From assembly GCA_028622995.1 (NCBI GenBank), contig JAJQJQ010000007.1, positions 992,001 through 1,056,000 on the forward strand: DNA of 64,000 nt, given 5' to 3'. Below the pieces are notes generated by a model. It had not been told where the DNA came from, did no database searches, and saw only the letters and a list, made by a program, of their open reading frames with translations. This document shows, in pieces, positions 23,804 through 35,133 of this stretch. Position 1 is the first letter of the stretch; every line of letters starts with the position of its first letter. Source of the DNA: Panagrolaimus kolymaensis (Eukaryota; Nematoda; Chromadorea; Rhabditida; Panagrolaimidae). The translations under genes and the position numbers were made by a program.

Positions 23804-24168
23804 TTACCCGTTTTCCAGCAGCACAACGCTGTTTTGCTGGAAAGAAAGATGACTAAAATAGTCTAAAATGTGAGCAAAAAGTTATTTACAAATTATATGA
23901 ATCACAAGCTTTTTTTCAACAAAAAATAATAACATTTATCGCGGGTGTTAATGATGCATTCATTTCAATGTTGTCCACGATGACCATCACTTTTTCCCAA
24001 TGCTTCGTCTCTAAGCAAAAATCTCAAAGCGACTTTTTTTGCCAATGATTGAAAACCGCGGAAAGGAAAGATTTGATTGTTTGATTCATTCTTTCTTTCA
24101 TTTTTCGACACTTTGAAAAAATCTTCAACTCTTTGTTAATTTCATCGACAACTCTTCAACAACGTGAA
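23804..24168. promoter_or_regulatory. Shared divergent promoter region
   Basis: 365 bp separate the RALGPS start (-) from the Skp1-like start (+), so this is probably a bidirectional promoter. A CCAGCAAAACAGCG/CGCTGTTTTGCTGG stretch at about 23815-23840 could belong to an upstream RALGPS exon. Confidence 0.4.
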
Positions 24169-24681
24169 ATGGCATCCTCAAATAAACCAAAGATTACGCT
24201 ACGTGCTAGTCTCGACAATCAAAAGCTGGAAGCTCCTATCAATCAGAACATTATTGATGCTTCAACATTTCTCTCTAATCTTACTGGTATGCATTTTTTT
24301 TACAAATTTATTTACTCTCATTTAACCATTTTTTGCTTCATTTTAGAAACTTGCACTGATGATACAACTCTCGATGTGAACATGACTTCAAAGCAGCTTC
24401 AACAATTTATCAAATTCTTCGAAAATTATCCATCAACCACGTCTCCAAAAGATACTCGATTCGAAACAAGATTCTTCAAAAATTTACCTGATGTTGAATT
24501 CTTTGCTCTTAGTAAAGCTATCGATTTCTTTGATTGTGATCGATTTACTGAAGCTGCAGCTGATTTCGTTGTTCGTGAAAAGATGCCTGGAATGGAGAAG
24601 GAAGACATGCAAAAATATTTTGGAATCGTCAATGACTTTGGTTCTGCTGAACCAAGTTTAATGGATTATTTTAAAAGTTGA
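24169..24681 (+). CDS. Skp1-related protein
   Basis: Adaptor of SCF ubiquitin ligases, linking cullin to F-box proteins. Two exons, 24169-24286 and 24347-24681, give 150 residues. The N-terminal BTB/POZ-like part begins after MASSNKPK with ITLRASLDNQKLEAPINQNII. The C-terminal dimerisation/F-box-binding part contains FFALSKAIDFFDCDRFTEAA and ends KYFGIVNDFGSAEPSLMDY, where typical Skp1 has FNIVNDFTPEEE. The protein is clearly divergent from canonical Skp1, as many nematode Skp1-related proteins are. The start is the ATG at 24169; an in-frame ATG at 24133 would add 12 residues with no conservation. AATAAA lies at 24775-24780. Confidence 0.85.
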   Translation: MASSNKPKITLRASLDNQKLEAPINQNIIDASTFLSNLTGMHFFYKFIYSHLTIFCFILETCTDDTTLDVNMTSKQLQQFIKFFENYPSTTSPKDTRFETRFFKNLPDVEFFALSKAIDFFDCDRFTEAAADFVVREKMPGMEKEDMQKYFGIVNDFGSAEPSLMDYFKS

Positions 24682-25330
24682 TTAAATTGTTTTGATTTTA
24701 AAATTTGTTATCTTTGTTTTTGTTAATAGTTATTTTTGTAAATATGTATGTGTATATTTTTATTGTCATTAGTTAATAAACATTTTTTGTATGCATTTTA
24801 CCTCGTCTTTGTTATCTTGCATGAAATTCGTCTGTTTCGACTCATTACTTTCTCCTTTCACATTTCGAAATTTTATCCACAGCCATCATCCAAGCATTTG
24901 TTAACTGTCGCTTTTTGTGTCATTGTTTCTTTCATTTTTCACTTTGTTTTCCAACCACAATGCAAAAATATGGGTTTTTTATGATCTCATCCAAGAATAA
25001 AATGATGTCAAAAACTAGATGGGGAATGATTGCAAGCCCATAATTACTATGTGTCCAATGTTTTAAAAATTACGTTGCATCCAGATTTTTTCCTCTTGCT
25101 TCATTCTCATGGAAAAGAAAGACGAGAGAGAGAAGCCAAGAGAAGCACTGACGCGCATCACTTTTTTTTTTGGCATGCCAAAAAGTATTGACATTTTTTT
25201 TATGAAAGCTTTTCCAATGTTGTCGTTTTTTCTTTTCTTCGAAGCTTTCGACGTATTTTTTCTTTATTATGGCATGAAAATAATTTTAATTTTTTTCAGG
25301 TAATCAACCTTTTCTTATTAACTCAAAAAT
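24682..25330. other. Intergenic, with acceptor-like 5' site for the V-ATPase gene
   Basis: 3' flank of the Skp1-like gene and 5' flank of the V-ATPase A gene. A strong TTTTTTTCAG at 25300-25309, 22 bp before the start codon, is either a 5'UTR intron acceptor or a spliced-leader trans-splice site. Confidence 0.5.
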
Positions 25331-27368
<2,038 letters not shown>

Positions 27369-28045
27369 ATTCAAATTTGTTTTTATACTGTAATTTTGTG
27401 TATATTGTATTGTATTTATTATTTATGTTGCAATAAATTATTTTGAATGTGCATTTTTTGTTGTTGTTGGAGGAAGCGGTAACAAAAGCATTTAATAGTA
27501 GCATAAAGATATTGAATTCGATAAACGATTATTTGATTCAGCGGTGGATATTACTAACATCCTTAAATTTTTTGAACTAATCAAAGTGAGAGAAATGTGA
27601 AGACGGATTTACAAAATCAGTGTACTTGGATGAATGTTTATTATTTTTTATAACTTGCTGAGATTTTCTCGATTCCATATTCCAATCCCAACATAAATTG
27701 TTTAATTTCTTTGAATTCAAGCTTTAGAAAAGCTTTGAAGATTCTGTCAAATTGGTTCAGTTGGGTGAGATCCAAATTTTTAACTGCTATCATTTTTTTT
27801 TCAAAAACAGAAAAATGCAAAGTATCAAAGACCACGATGCAATGGAAAGGTGGTATGCACGGTTAACACGGACGCGCCTCAAATATGTTCAACAGAATTT
27901 TCTCAAAAAATTTAAATTTTTTTATGATTTTTTTAGGCGGATCTAATTATTTTTAGTTAAATAGTTCTAACGAAAATGACTAAAGCATTGGAAAAATTTA
28001 CTTTTGGAACTTTGTTTGCTATTGAAAGTTGCCAAATCTTGGAGA
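27369..28045. other. Intergenic, no gene seen
   Basis: 3' flank of the V-ATPase gene and 5' flank of the bZIP-like gene. Short open frames at 27641-27946 are unsupported. Confidence 0.45.
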
Positions 28046-28935
28046 ATGGAATCGTCAAATCATTTTGGGCCTAAATTTAACCTTGATAGTAGCCTTACTG
28101 ATGAAGTTGCTGACTTCCATCAAAATTTAGAAGATGGAAATCAATTTCAACATGGTGAAATTCCACCACATCAACAATGCCCATCGCAATCGAATCTTCC
28201 CCATTATTCTAACGTACCCTTTTATGGTGCGAATGCTGTCCAAAATGGCAATTTCTTTCCATTGGAACGTGAAGACATGATTCAAAGCAGTGGAAATATA
28301 ACTACAGTAAATGAAAGGTTTGTTTTGATTAAAGTTAAAAACAAATTAAAAATAAATTTTATAGATTTTATGGAAATGAAAACTATCTTAATCCAGCAAA
28401 CACACACCCAACACACTCTCTTCCGCAAAGAGGGGCTGCACAAATTTCTTCCATTCCTGATATTATTTTACATAATGAGGCTTCGAATGATGATGAAGCT
28501 GAAACTGACTCAGAAGAAGACAGTTCGTCAACTGCAACCCAAAATGGCCGTGGTCGTCCACGGAAATATAAAACTAAAGCCAAACGAAATGCAGCAAAGA
28601 AAGCTAGTCAAGCTAAATATTTACAAGCAAAAAATCTACGAGAAGCCCAGCTTCTTATTAATGTCCAAAAAGCAGAAGAAATTAATCAAAATTTCCATCA
28701 ACAAATAAATACATTGGATATGGAAATTAACGAAAAATTTAATAATGGCCAAATGCTTGAAGAAGACAAGACTTATCTCGATTTATGTATAGCCTTAACG
28801 AAGCGTTTACCTCAACCAACTTCGATTACGGAAATCGCTTCCAATGTTTATCCTCGAACTGCAAACATGGAAACAACCGAATCAGAAGTTTCACCACTTC
28901 TTGCAACAACTGAAACCGATTCTGAAGAAGAATGA
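28046..28935 (+). CDS. bZIP-like/AT-hook nuclear protein, paralog 1
   Basis: Probable DNA-binding protein; the exact family is not recognised. Two exons, 28046-28317 and 28365-28935, give 280 residues. Residues 1-120 are low-complexity and rich in Asn, Gln and Pro. An acidic patch (about 132-143) precedes an AT-hook-like NGRGRPRKY (151-159). Next comes a basic stretch (KAKRNAAKKASQAKYLQAK, 162-180) and a helical region with heptad-spaced hydrophobics up to about residue 216, as in a degenerate bZIP. The canonical bZIP arginine after the N-A-A core is absent. The C-terminus is acidic (TDSEEE). It shares FGPK near the start and QNGRGRP before the basic region with the gene at 30097-31515, and GNxFQxGxI with the fragment at 32132-32327, so the three form a local family. 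Confidence 0.7.
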
Positions 28936-30096
28936 TAGGCGGCTGTTCAAAGGTTGATAGTGTGAGTAATCGGTTTAAAACATACATAAAGCATTAATTT
29001 TTTTTGTAGCCCTTAAAAATAATAATTTTAATCAAAACTTGCAGGTGTTAATTTTTTATGAATGGTTTTTAAGTTTATATAGTTTCATAATCATATTGTA
29101 TGAGGCATTAATTCTATTTGTAATAAATAAAAATAAAAGTAAATTTGTTTCTGGAGATTTATTTAAATTTTATAATGCTATTATTATTTTATAAATAAAT
29201 AATTTAAAAAAGGTTTTAGTTTTTTTTTGAAAGGAATAAAAGCCATATTATGTACGTGCTTTTTTAAATTTTTTTTTTTTTTGCAAAACAACATTGTAAA
29301 TTTTGAACTTCAATTTAAAATGCCTTGGAATTGGAGCTCAAAAAGATATGCTTCAAAAGCGTTGTTATTAATAAACTTTAAATTATTACAAATAAACAAA
29401 CAAAAACAATAAGATTTATTTCCGGCTTTTATTATTGAATTATTTATGTATGTTTTTAAAATAAAGAAAAAAATAGTCAAGAGATCGCTTCCGGGGGTTT
29501 CTTGATAACCCGAAAGCTTCGGACCACAAATAAGAATAAAAACGATGTCGCTTTTATAGAAAGGAGACATCTAAAAAAAGTCGGCCAAGCCACGATGAAA
29601 ATTGAATGGGGAGAAACAAGACACACTATTTCTTTCCTTCAATCGGTGAAACACAAAAAATTGTTCTTTTTTTTTTACTTTTTTTTCTCTTCAAAAAAAG
29701 TTTTTTTGGGAAACATTTTTTTGACAGCAAACAAAATGTAAAAAAACATATAGGGAAAAGAGTGTGTTTCTTTTTTTGTCTTTTTTGCATTAACTTTCAT
29801 CTTTTCTCATGTTAGCTTGTTTGAATTATGTATAAAAGCAATGTTAAGTTTTTCTTTCTTCGTGATCCGAAGTTATCGGGTTATCTGAAACTTTCTTTCA
29901 ACACCCCTCCCGATGGCATTCCTTGACCACATTTTTTGTATTATTTTTTTGACTTTTAATTAATCATGCTTGGATTTTTTAAATTTATTAAATTCATAAA
30001 CTAAATATATGCATGAAACAATTACAGGCTAAATATGTTCGATAAATATAAAATTTACACTAAACGCATTATTTTTTAAAACATAATTTTGTTCGG
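28936..30096. other. Intergenic between converging paralogs, with a diverged inverted repeat
   Basis: 3' flanks of two convergent bZIP-like genes. AATAAA strings occur near 29120. Apart from the inverted repeat at 29476-29937 I see only AT-rich DNA and short unsupported frames. Confidence 0.45.
29476..29937. repeat. Diverged inverted repeat flanking about 330 bp
   Basis: Left arm 29476-29527 (GTCAAGAGATCGCTTCC through TTGATAACCCGAAAGCTTCGGACCAC) is matched in reverse orientation by right arm 29862-29937 (GTGATCCGAAGTTATCGGGTTATC through CATTCCTTGAC), with indels. Both arms are more GC-rich than their surroundings. I see no clear target-site duplication. It looks like an old foldback transposon. 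Confidence 0.5.
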
Positions 30097-31515
30097 TTAA
30101 AACGATTGATCAAAATCTTGAGCTGCATGATTAAAATGTTGTTGATATGGAGCAGCCTGGAATTGTGGTGGCAATGTCAACAAATCCTCTTCCATAGAAA
30201 GAGCTTCATTTGTATAAGCATTTTGAGGATATGGATATTCGTGATATTGTTGCCACTGTTGAATTTCAACACAACCATTATTATGTTGAGGGTCATTTGG
30301 ATGTTGAAAAGTACAATTTGAATAACCACCGTTATTCGAGATGTGATATGGAATCGGTTGCAATTGTCTGGGTTCGTAATTTGATGTTGTTGGATCAAAT
30401 TGCAGATGGGGGTTTCCAGCATCGCATAAAGCTTTATTTTTCTCAGCTTCTGAGACGTTATGATTTTTGCAAGAAATCCAAAAATCGCGAAGAATAGCTT
30501 CTAACTCTCTGCGAAGTTCGTGGTGTTCTTGTTCTAAAGCTTTGAGTTCTTCACGCTCCAACAATTTTTTTGTTTTCAACTTTTTAGTATAAATTTTAGA
30601 AGATTTTTGTTTTGCCTCCTTTTTTGCCTTAATACCAATTAATGTTTCTGGACGACCCCGACCATTTTGTGACTTCTTTTTTTGAACACCACCGGTGGTG
30701 TTTGAAACCCTCTTTTGATCACGTTGCTGCGTTTGTCTTTTATGCTGAGGATTAGTTTGAGAAATTTTGCTTGAACCTGGAGTTATTTCGTTATTTTCTT
30801 CAAAAGCATTTGAAGTATTAAAATGTGGCGTCTTCATTGGATTTTTTCGAAAGTAATGAGTAGCTTGTTGGACATTAGCCGGACGGTCGCCAATTTGAAG
30901 TTTATCAAAAGAAAGTGAATTTAGTGATGAATTATGGATTAGCTGCGGTGGATATTGATTAAAAATATTCCCAGATTGCTGAATTGGGGTTCCATATTCA
31001 TTATTTCCAACAAAATTTTGGCCACCTGAAGAGTTTCCATGTTCTATTGCTTGAGGTAAGTTTGGTGGAGTGAGTGTAGCATTTAGTGAAAGTAAGCGTG
31101 GTGCCCGCATTGGATCGAGTGGAGTTTTTTCCATGGCTTTTACATTTTCAGGTTGTTGAATTGGAATTGGAGTATCCGATAGTGGAGACACTGGATTTAA
31201 AACAAATGGGGATGCCACAGGTACATTAGTAAGATTAGGAAAAGTTAATGGATTTGCGGATTCATTCAATGCTCTTTCAATGGCTGGTAATCCATGGTCA
31301 TAGTTTCCATGATAGTCACCATCAGCATAGGAACGAAAGCCATTAGCTTGAGTATCATCATGTGGACTATGAAGTACATATGAATCGTGTACTAGACGGT
31401 GGTGAGCTGAAATATTTGAAGATTCGTTTACAAATATATTTTTATTGGCACCATCTTCCAATACAAAATGAGTACCTTTGGCTCCATTTTGGTTAATTTT
31501 TGGCCCAAAATCCAT
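30097..31515 (-). CDS. bZIP-like/AT-hook nuclear protein, paralog 2
   Basis: Uninterrupted 472-residue frame, clearly coding; family not recognised. Residues 1-260 are Asn/Pro/Ser/Gln-rich and probably disordered, with proline-directed segments such as NPVSPLSDTPIP. A QNGRGRP AT-hook-like motif (284-289) precedes a basic region (KAKKEAKQKSSKIYTKKLKTKK, about 296-317) and a coiled-coil/zipper-like helix (LLEREELKALEQEHHELRRE, 318-337), the order expected of a bZIP. The C-terminal 120 residues are His/Gln/Tyr-rich and end in an acidic MEEDLLTLPP-type motif that could be an activation segment. Single-exon structure is unusual beside its two-exon paralog at 28046-28935. The start is the ATG at 31515 (MDFGPK), matching FGPK in that paralog. 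Confidence 0.75.
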   Translation of the reverse strand: MDFGPKINQNGAKGTHFVLEDGANKNIFVNESSNISAHHRLVHDSYVLHSPHDDTQANGFRSYADGDYHGNYDHGLPAIERALNESANPLTFPNLTNVPVASPFVLNPVSPLSDTPIPIQQPENVKAMEKTPLDPMRAPRLLSLNATLTPPNLPQAIEHGNSSGGQNFVGNNEYGTPIQQSGNIFNQYPPQLIHNSSLNSLSFDKLQIGDRPANVQQATHYFRKNPMKTPHFNTSNAFEENNEITPGSSKISQTNPQHKRQTQQRDQKRVSNTTGGVQKKKSQNGRGRPETLIGIKAKKEAKQKSSKIYTKKLKTKKLLEREELKALEQEHHELRRELEAILRDFWISCKNHNVSEAEKNKALCDAGNPHLQFDPTTSNYEPRQLQPIPYHISNNGGYSNCTFQHPNDPQHNNGCVEIQQWQQYHEYPYPQNAYTNEALSMEEDLLTLPPQFQAAPYQQHFNHAAQDFDQSF

Positions 31516-32131
31516 TTTTAAACCAATTTCTAAGAATTTTAAGTATAACCACTTTTAAATTTCCACTAATGATTTGCTTGGATGTTTTTCGCCTTATTAC
31601 TTCCATTTTTATACTCATGCATTTTTTAGTTACAGCCCTTAGATTTTGAATTTAAATTTTCGGATTTTTATGAAGTACATCTTTGAGGCGCTTGCTCGTT
31701 TCATCAAAATGCATGCACCCACACTTTTAGATTGTGCGTCGCTCTTTTTGAACGTTTAGTGTTTTTTTAATTGTTGTTTGTGTTTAAAAAAGACCTTTGT
31801 CCTTGCATTAAAAATTTGTAATTGCACCAAAAAAACTTTAAATAAGATAGTTTTCTGAATTTAACTTTAAAAATTATCTAAACCGTTTAACTATCTTCGA
31901 ATACAGCTTTAATAAAATTATTGCTATGATAATCATAAATTTAAATTTGTATCAAAAAACTATGTAAAAACAAAGCTCATTCAGATTTTTTTTTAAATGA
32001 ATTAAATCGAACATTTTTTTTATCTCATATCTTTATCCTTATAGAGAAACGTTTTGTACAAGTTCTCCAATAATTAATCTTTATCAGACTTTTTTTTTTA
32101 TAAAAAAAGAGTAAATAAAAACAAAGCTTAC
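31516..32131. other. Intergenic/intron-like, contains duplicated intron segment
   Basis: Upstream flank of paralog 2 and sequence downstream of the truncated paralog 3 exon. The part at about 32025-32131 is similar to 34990-35043 (see findings). No complete second exon for paralog 3 is found. Confidence 0.4.
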
Positions 32132-32327
32132 TATTTTGGTTTAAATCGTCAAGAGTTACGGTAAAACCATATGAAGGATAAATCGATGGAGAGAATTGTT
32201 GGGAGAGAATATTTCCATTCTGGAATTCATTTCCAATTTCTAAACTCCCATAGATGTCATTAACACCACTTGCGATAGAAGCATCATTTTGGTTGGATAC
32301 AAATCCAGAATCATTTGATAAATCCAT
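32132..32327 (-). pseudogene. Truncated paralog of the bZIP-like family (first exon only)
   Basis: Exon 32327-32132 begins MDLSNDSGFVSN and contains EIGNEFQNGNILSQQFSPS, which aligns with DGNQFQHGEIPPHQQCPSQ of the gene at 28046. It ends at a good GTAAGC donor, as a real first exon would. The next acceptor-like site (after TCTGATAAAG, near 32079) leads straight into an in-frame stop, and no AT-hook or basic exon is visible downstream. It is either a decayed copy or a gene whose second exon is elsewhere. Confidence 0.5.
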
Positions 32328-33959
32328 TTTTCAGAAATTAAACAAAATTCAAGAGCAACCAACCTCTCAATAAACAATTTTTTCAGTACTTTTAAAATCA
32401 TAGTTGCCATAAGTTAAGAAAATCTTTAGATACTTCGTTAAAAAAAATCAAAAAAAAATTTGAATTTTTTACCTTGTACAAGCTTGAGGCTGAGTGTTCT
32501 TTGATATCTTTTTTCTTCCACATGCAGCGGCCGCTCGAACACACCTTTCTCTTGTTGCTAGTTGGTGCAAAAAAATATGAATCACTCTTTTCCCTTTCCT
32601 TCCCTATAAACTTCATTAAAACTGCGGAACTTTTTTAAATTATTAAAAATAAAGTAATGTTGTTTTTTCAAATCAAAATTTGGTTTAAAACTTTTGGAAT
32701 GTTTATTTTCGATTTAAAGGTTCCAAATTTGCTTCAAGTAAGGTATGAGAAAATTAGTAACATAAAAGCAAGCATCTTTTTTAATTTATTGATCAAAGTT
32801 AAAATAAATCAAACAAACTCCTTTTTTTAGTTTTTTATCTCATTCAAGTTTAGGTTATGATAGATATGGTTTTAGAATATTTATATTTAACAGTTGTCTA
32901 AAGATATTGCATAGCATTGGAATCCAAAATTTTTGACATTCGAGCGATATAAAAAATCAGAAGGAAAAAAATGAAAATTACCTAAGCTTTCAAGTTGTCT
33001 AACAATCACGAAGTAGCAGCTTGTTTAGAAGGGTTGAAAGGCTATGAAAATAATTGGAAGTATGAAATCTTCGATAAAATTGGCCCAAAATTGAGGCAAA
33101 AGCAGAAAACATAAAAATTGTATCTTTTCTGAAAACTTACCAGCAAAACAGCAGCATGATAGATTGTTTAATCAAACCACTGAAGTCGAAAGGGAACTCA
33201 TTCGATTTGTTTGCCTATTATGTTAGTAAGAAGCATGGCTTCCAAATGATTTTGTTAATACCCGAAGTATCTCATTCATTTCAAGATTCAAATCTGAATA
33301 AAAATTTTAAGTTTTTTTTGTAATTTGCATTAGCTTATCAAATTTAGTCAATGCATCATTCATCTTTTTAAAAACAATATTTAAAATCGGTTAACTTTAA
33401 TTGCATCCATCTTGTAAATTGAAGAAACAAAAATTTATTAGACTTTGATCAAGATTGACGGAACACATATTTCAATAACAAATATCAGAAAGCTTTCAAA
33501 TTCCCGCTCTTTAATCGTTATTTTGAAACGACTTTCGCCATTTTGAAAGTAATTCAGTTTTGCCGCTTCTTTTTTGGTTTCTAAATCATTTTGTTTCATT
33601 TTATAAAAATATGTTTTTTCTTCTTCGACCTTACTGATTTCTTTGACCCTCGTCCATTATTTATTCCAACTTGAATTTATTTTTTTTCTCCATTTACCTA
33701 TTTCCTCCTTTTTTATATCCTTAAATATCGTTATATTTTTTGCTTCTTATATGCCTAAAATAAATCCCGACTATTTTATCGATTAAAAATTATTCGCGTT
33801 CAAAGTTTTTTCTAGTTTCTTTTATCTAGAATTTTGTCTAACAAAATATATATAGTGTTTCCATCACGTTCACCTTGTTTATTTGCCTTAAATTTTTAAT
33901 TTTTGCTCTTTTTTAGATCTGTATTTCTCGTTTTACTTTCTACCAACTCAAGGTTCATC
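32328..33959. other. Intergenic with possible decayed coding fragments
   Basis: A minus-strand frame at 32616-32461 (MKFIGKEREKSDSY through ASSLYK, then GTAAAA) and plus-strand fragments near 32985-33110 (NHEVAACLEGLKGYENNW) and 33140-33230 have coding-like composition but are broken by stops and have no partner exons. The last 50 bp before the histone gene contain an acceptor-like TTTTTTAG at 33909-33916. Confidence 0.35.
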
Positions 33960-34630
33960 ATGGCCAAAGCTCGTGCAACCAAAACAACTGCTGTTGCTGC
34001 TACTTCACCAAAAGTTCAAAAATCTGGTATCAAACCTAAAGCAAAAGAAACTCGTCATCCAACGTATGCTGAAATGGTAAAGAAAGCTATCGGTGAACTC
34101 AAAGAAAGAAAAGGCTCCAGTCGTGCTGCTATCCTCAAATTCATCACCCATTCTTATGGTTTAGGTGAAGGAGACATGGATCATGTAAGTTTTTCAGCTT
34201 CGTTTTAGAAACTTTAATGTTTTTCTTTTTTTAGATCAATAAGCAGCTTCATAGAGCTCTTAAAACCGGACTCAAAAATGGTTCGCTCAAGCATGCCACT
34301 GGTACTGGTGCTGGCTTGAATGGAAGATTCCGACTTGGTGATAAGAAAGCTGCAACTTCTGCTCAAACTGAAAAGAAAGAAGCTTCTAAGAAATCAACTC
34401 CATCAAAATCTCCTGCTAGTTCTAAGAAAACAATTGCATCTAAAGCTCCTTCAAAATCTGGCAAGAAACCTGCAACACCGATGTCCAAAGTTGTTTCTAA
34501 GAGCACAAAGTCTCCTGCAAGTGAAAAGAAATCAACCAAAGGAAAGATCGCTAAGACTTCTGCTGCTACTCCAGACACCAAGAAAGGAACTTCCAAGAAC
34601 GTCAAAGCCACAAAAGCTGGTGGAAAGTAA
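33960..34630 (+). CDS. Linker histone H1
   Basis: Linker histone that binds DNA entering and leaving the nucleosome. Two exons, 33960-34184 and 34235-34630, give 206 residues. A short basic N-terminal tail is followed by the winged-helix globular domain (about 36-115): HPTYAEMVKKAIGELKERKGSSRAAILKFI, then INKQLHRALKTGLKNGSLKHATGTGAGLNGRF. A long Lys/Ala/Ser/Pro-rich C-terminal tail contains SPAS and TP motifs that are typical CDK sites. The gene has an intron and AATAAA signals (34786, 34791) rather than a histone 3' stem-loop that I can see, which fits a replication-independent H1. The start codon matches the MAKA context. Confidence 0.95.
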
Positions 34631-35133
34631 ATCTTAAATGATAATATTATTTTTACTTTGATAATGTTTCTGTTGTGATCTGTGCTTTTGACAGATCTTT
34701 TTTTTATTACTTTTGTTGTTTTTTATTCGTTTGTTTTTGCATAGCACTTTTTATTTGTTGATTGATTTTATGTAATTGTGGTGCAAATAAAATAAAATTT
34801 TATATGTTTCTTCTTTCTTCGATGGTTATTCTTTGAAAATGAACTTGTCTAATCTCAGCATTCAAATCTTCTAAAGATTTATTGCTCTTAACATGAGGAT
34901 TGAAAATTAACCACGAGCACTTTTCACTTTTTTTAAATATATCGCTCCTTGTTATTTTACGGCCACATTCGAACACAATGTGACCCAGCAATTAATCCTT
35001 ATCAGAATATTTTTTGATAGAAGAAGTAAACAAAAACATTGCTTACAATATTTTTGGTTATTGCTCATTATATTTATTTCCTTCTTCAACATCAATTTCT
35101 TCAAACAACAGTGATTGATTTCTTTTTTGAAAA
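34631..35133. other. Intergenic with duplicated fragment of the bZIP-like locus
   Basis: The histone 3' flank is followed by a 63-codon minus-strand frame (34991-34800) containing CSWLIFNPHVKSNKSLEDLN. It is preceded by an intron-like segment (34990-35043) that resembles the one beside paralog 3. A GTAAGC donor at about 35045 follows AACCAAAAATATT. The frame is closed by a stop at the joined position, so I treat it as a relic. Confidence 0.35.

Noticed and set aside
34363..34637. Open frames on both strands over the histone H1 tail
   Set aside because: They are shadows of the Lys/Ala/Ser-rich H1 C-terminus in other frames.
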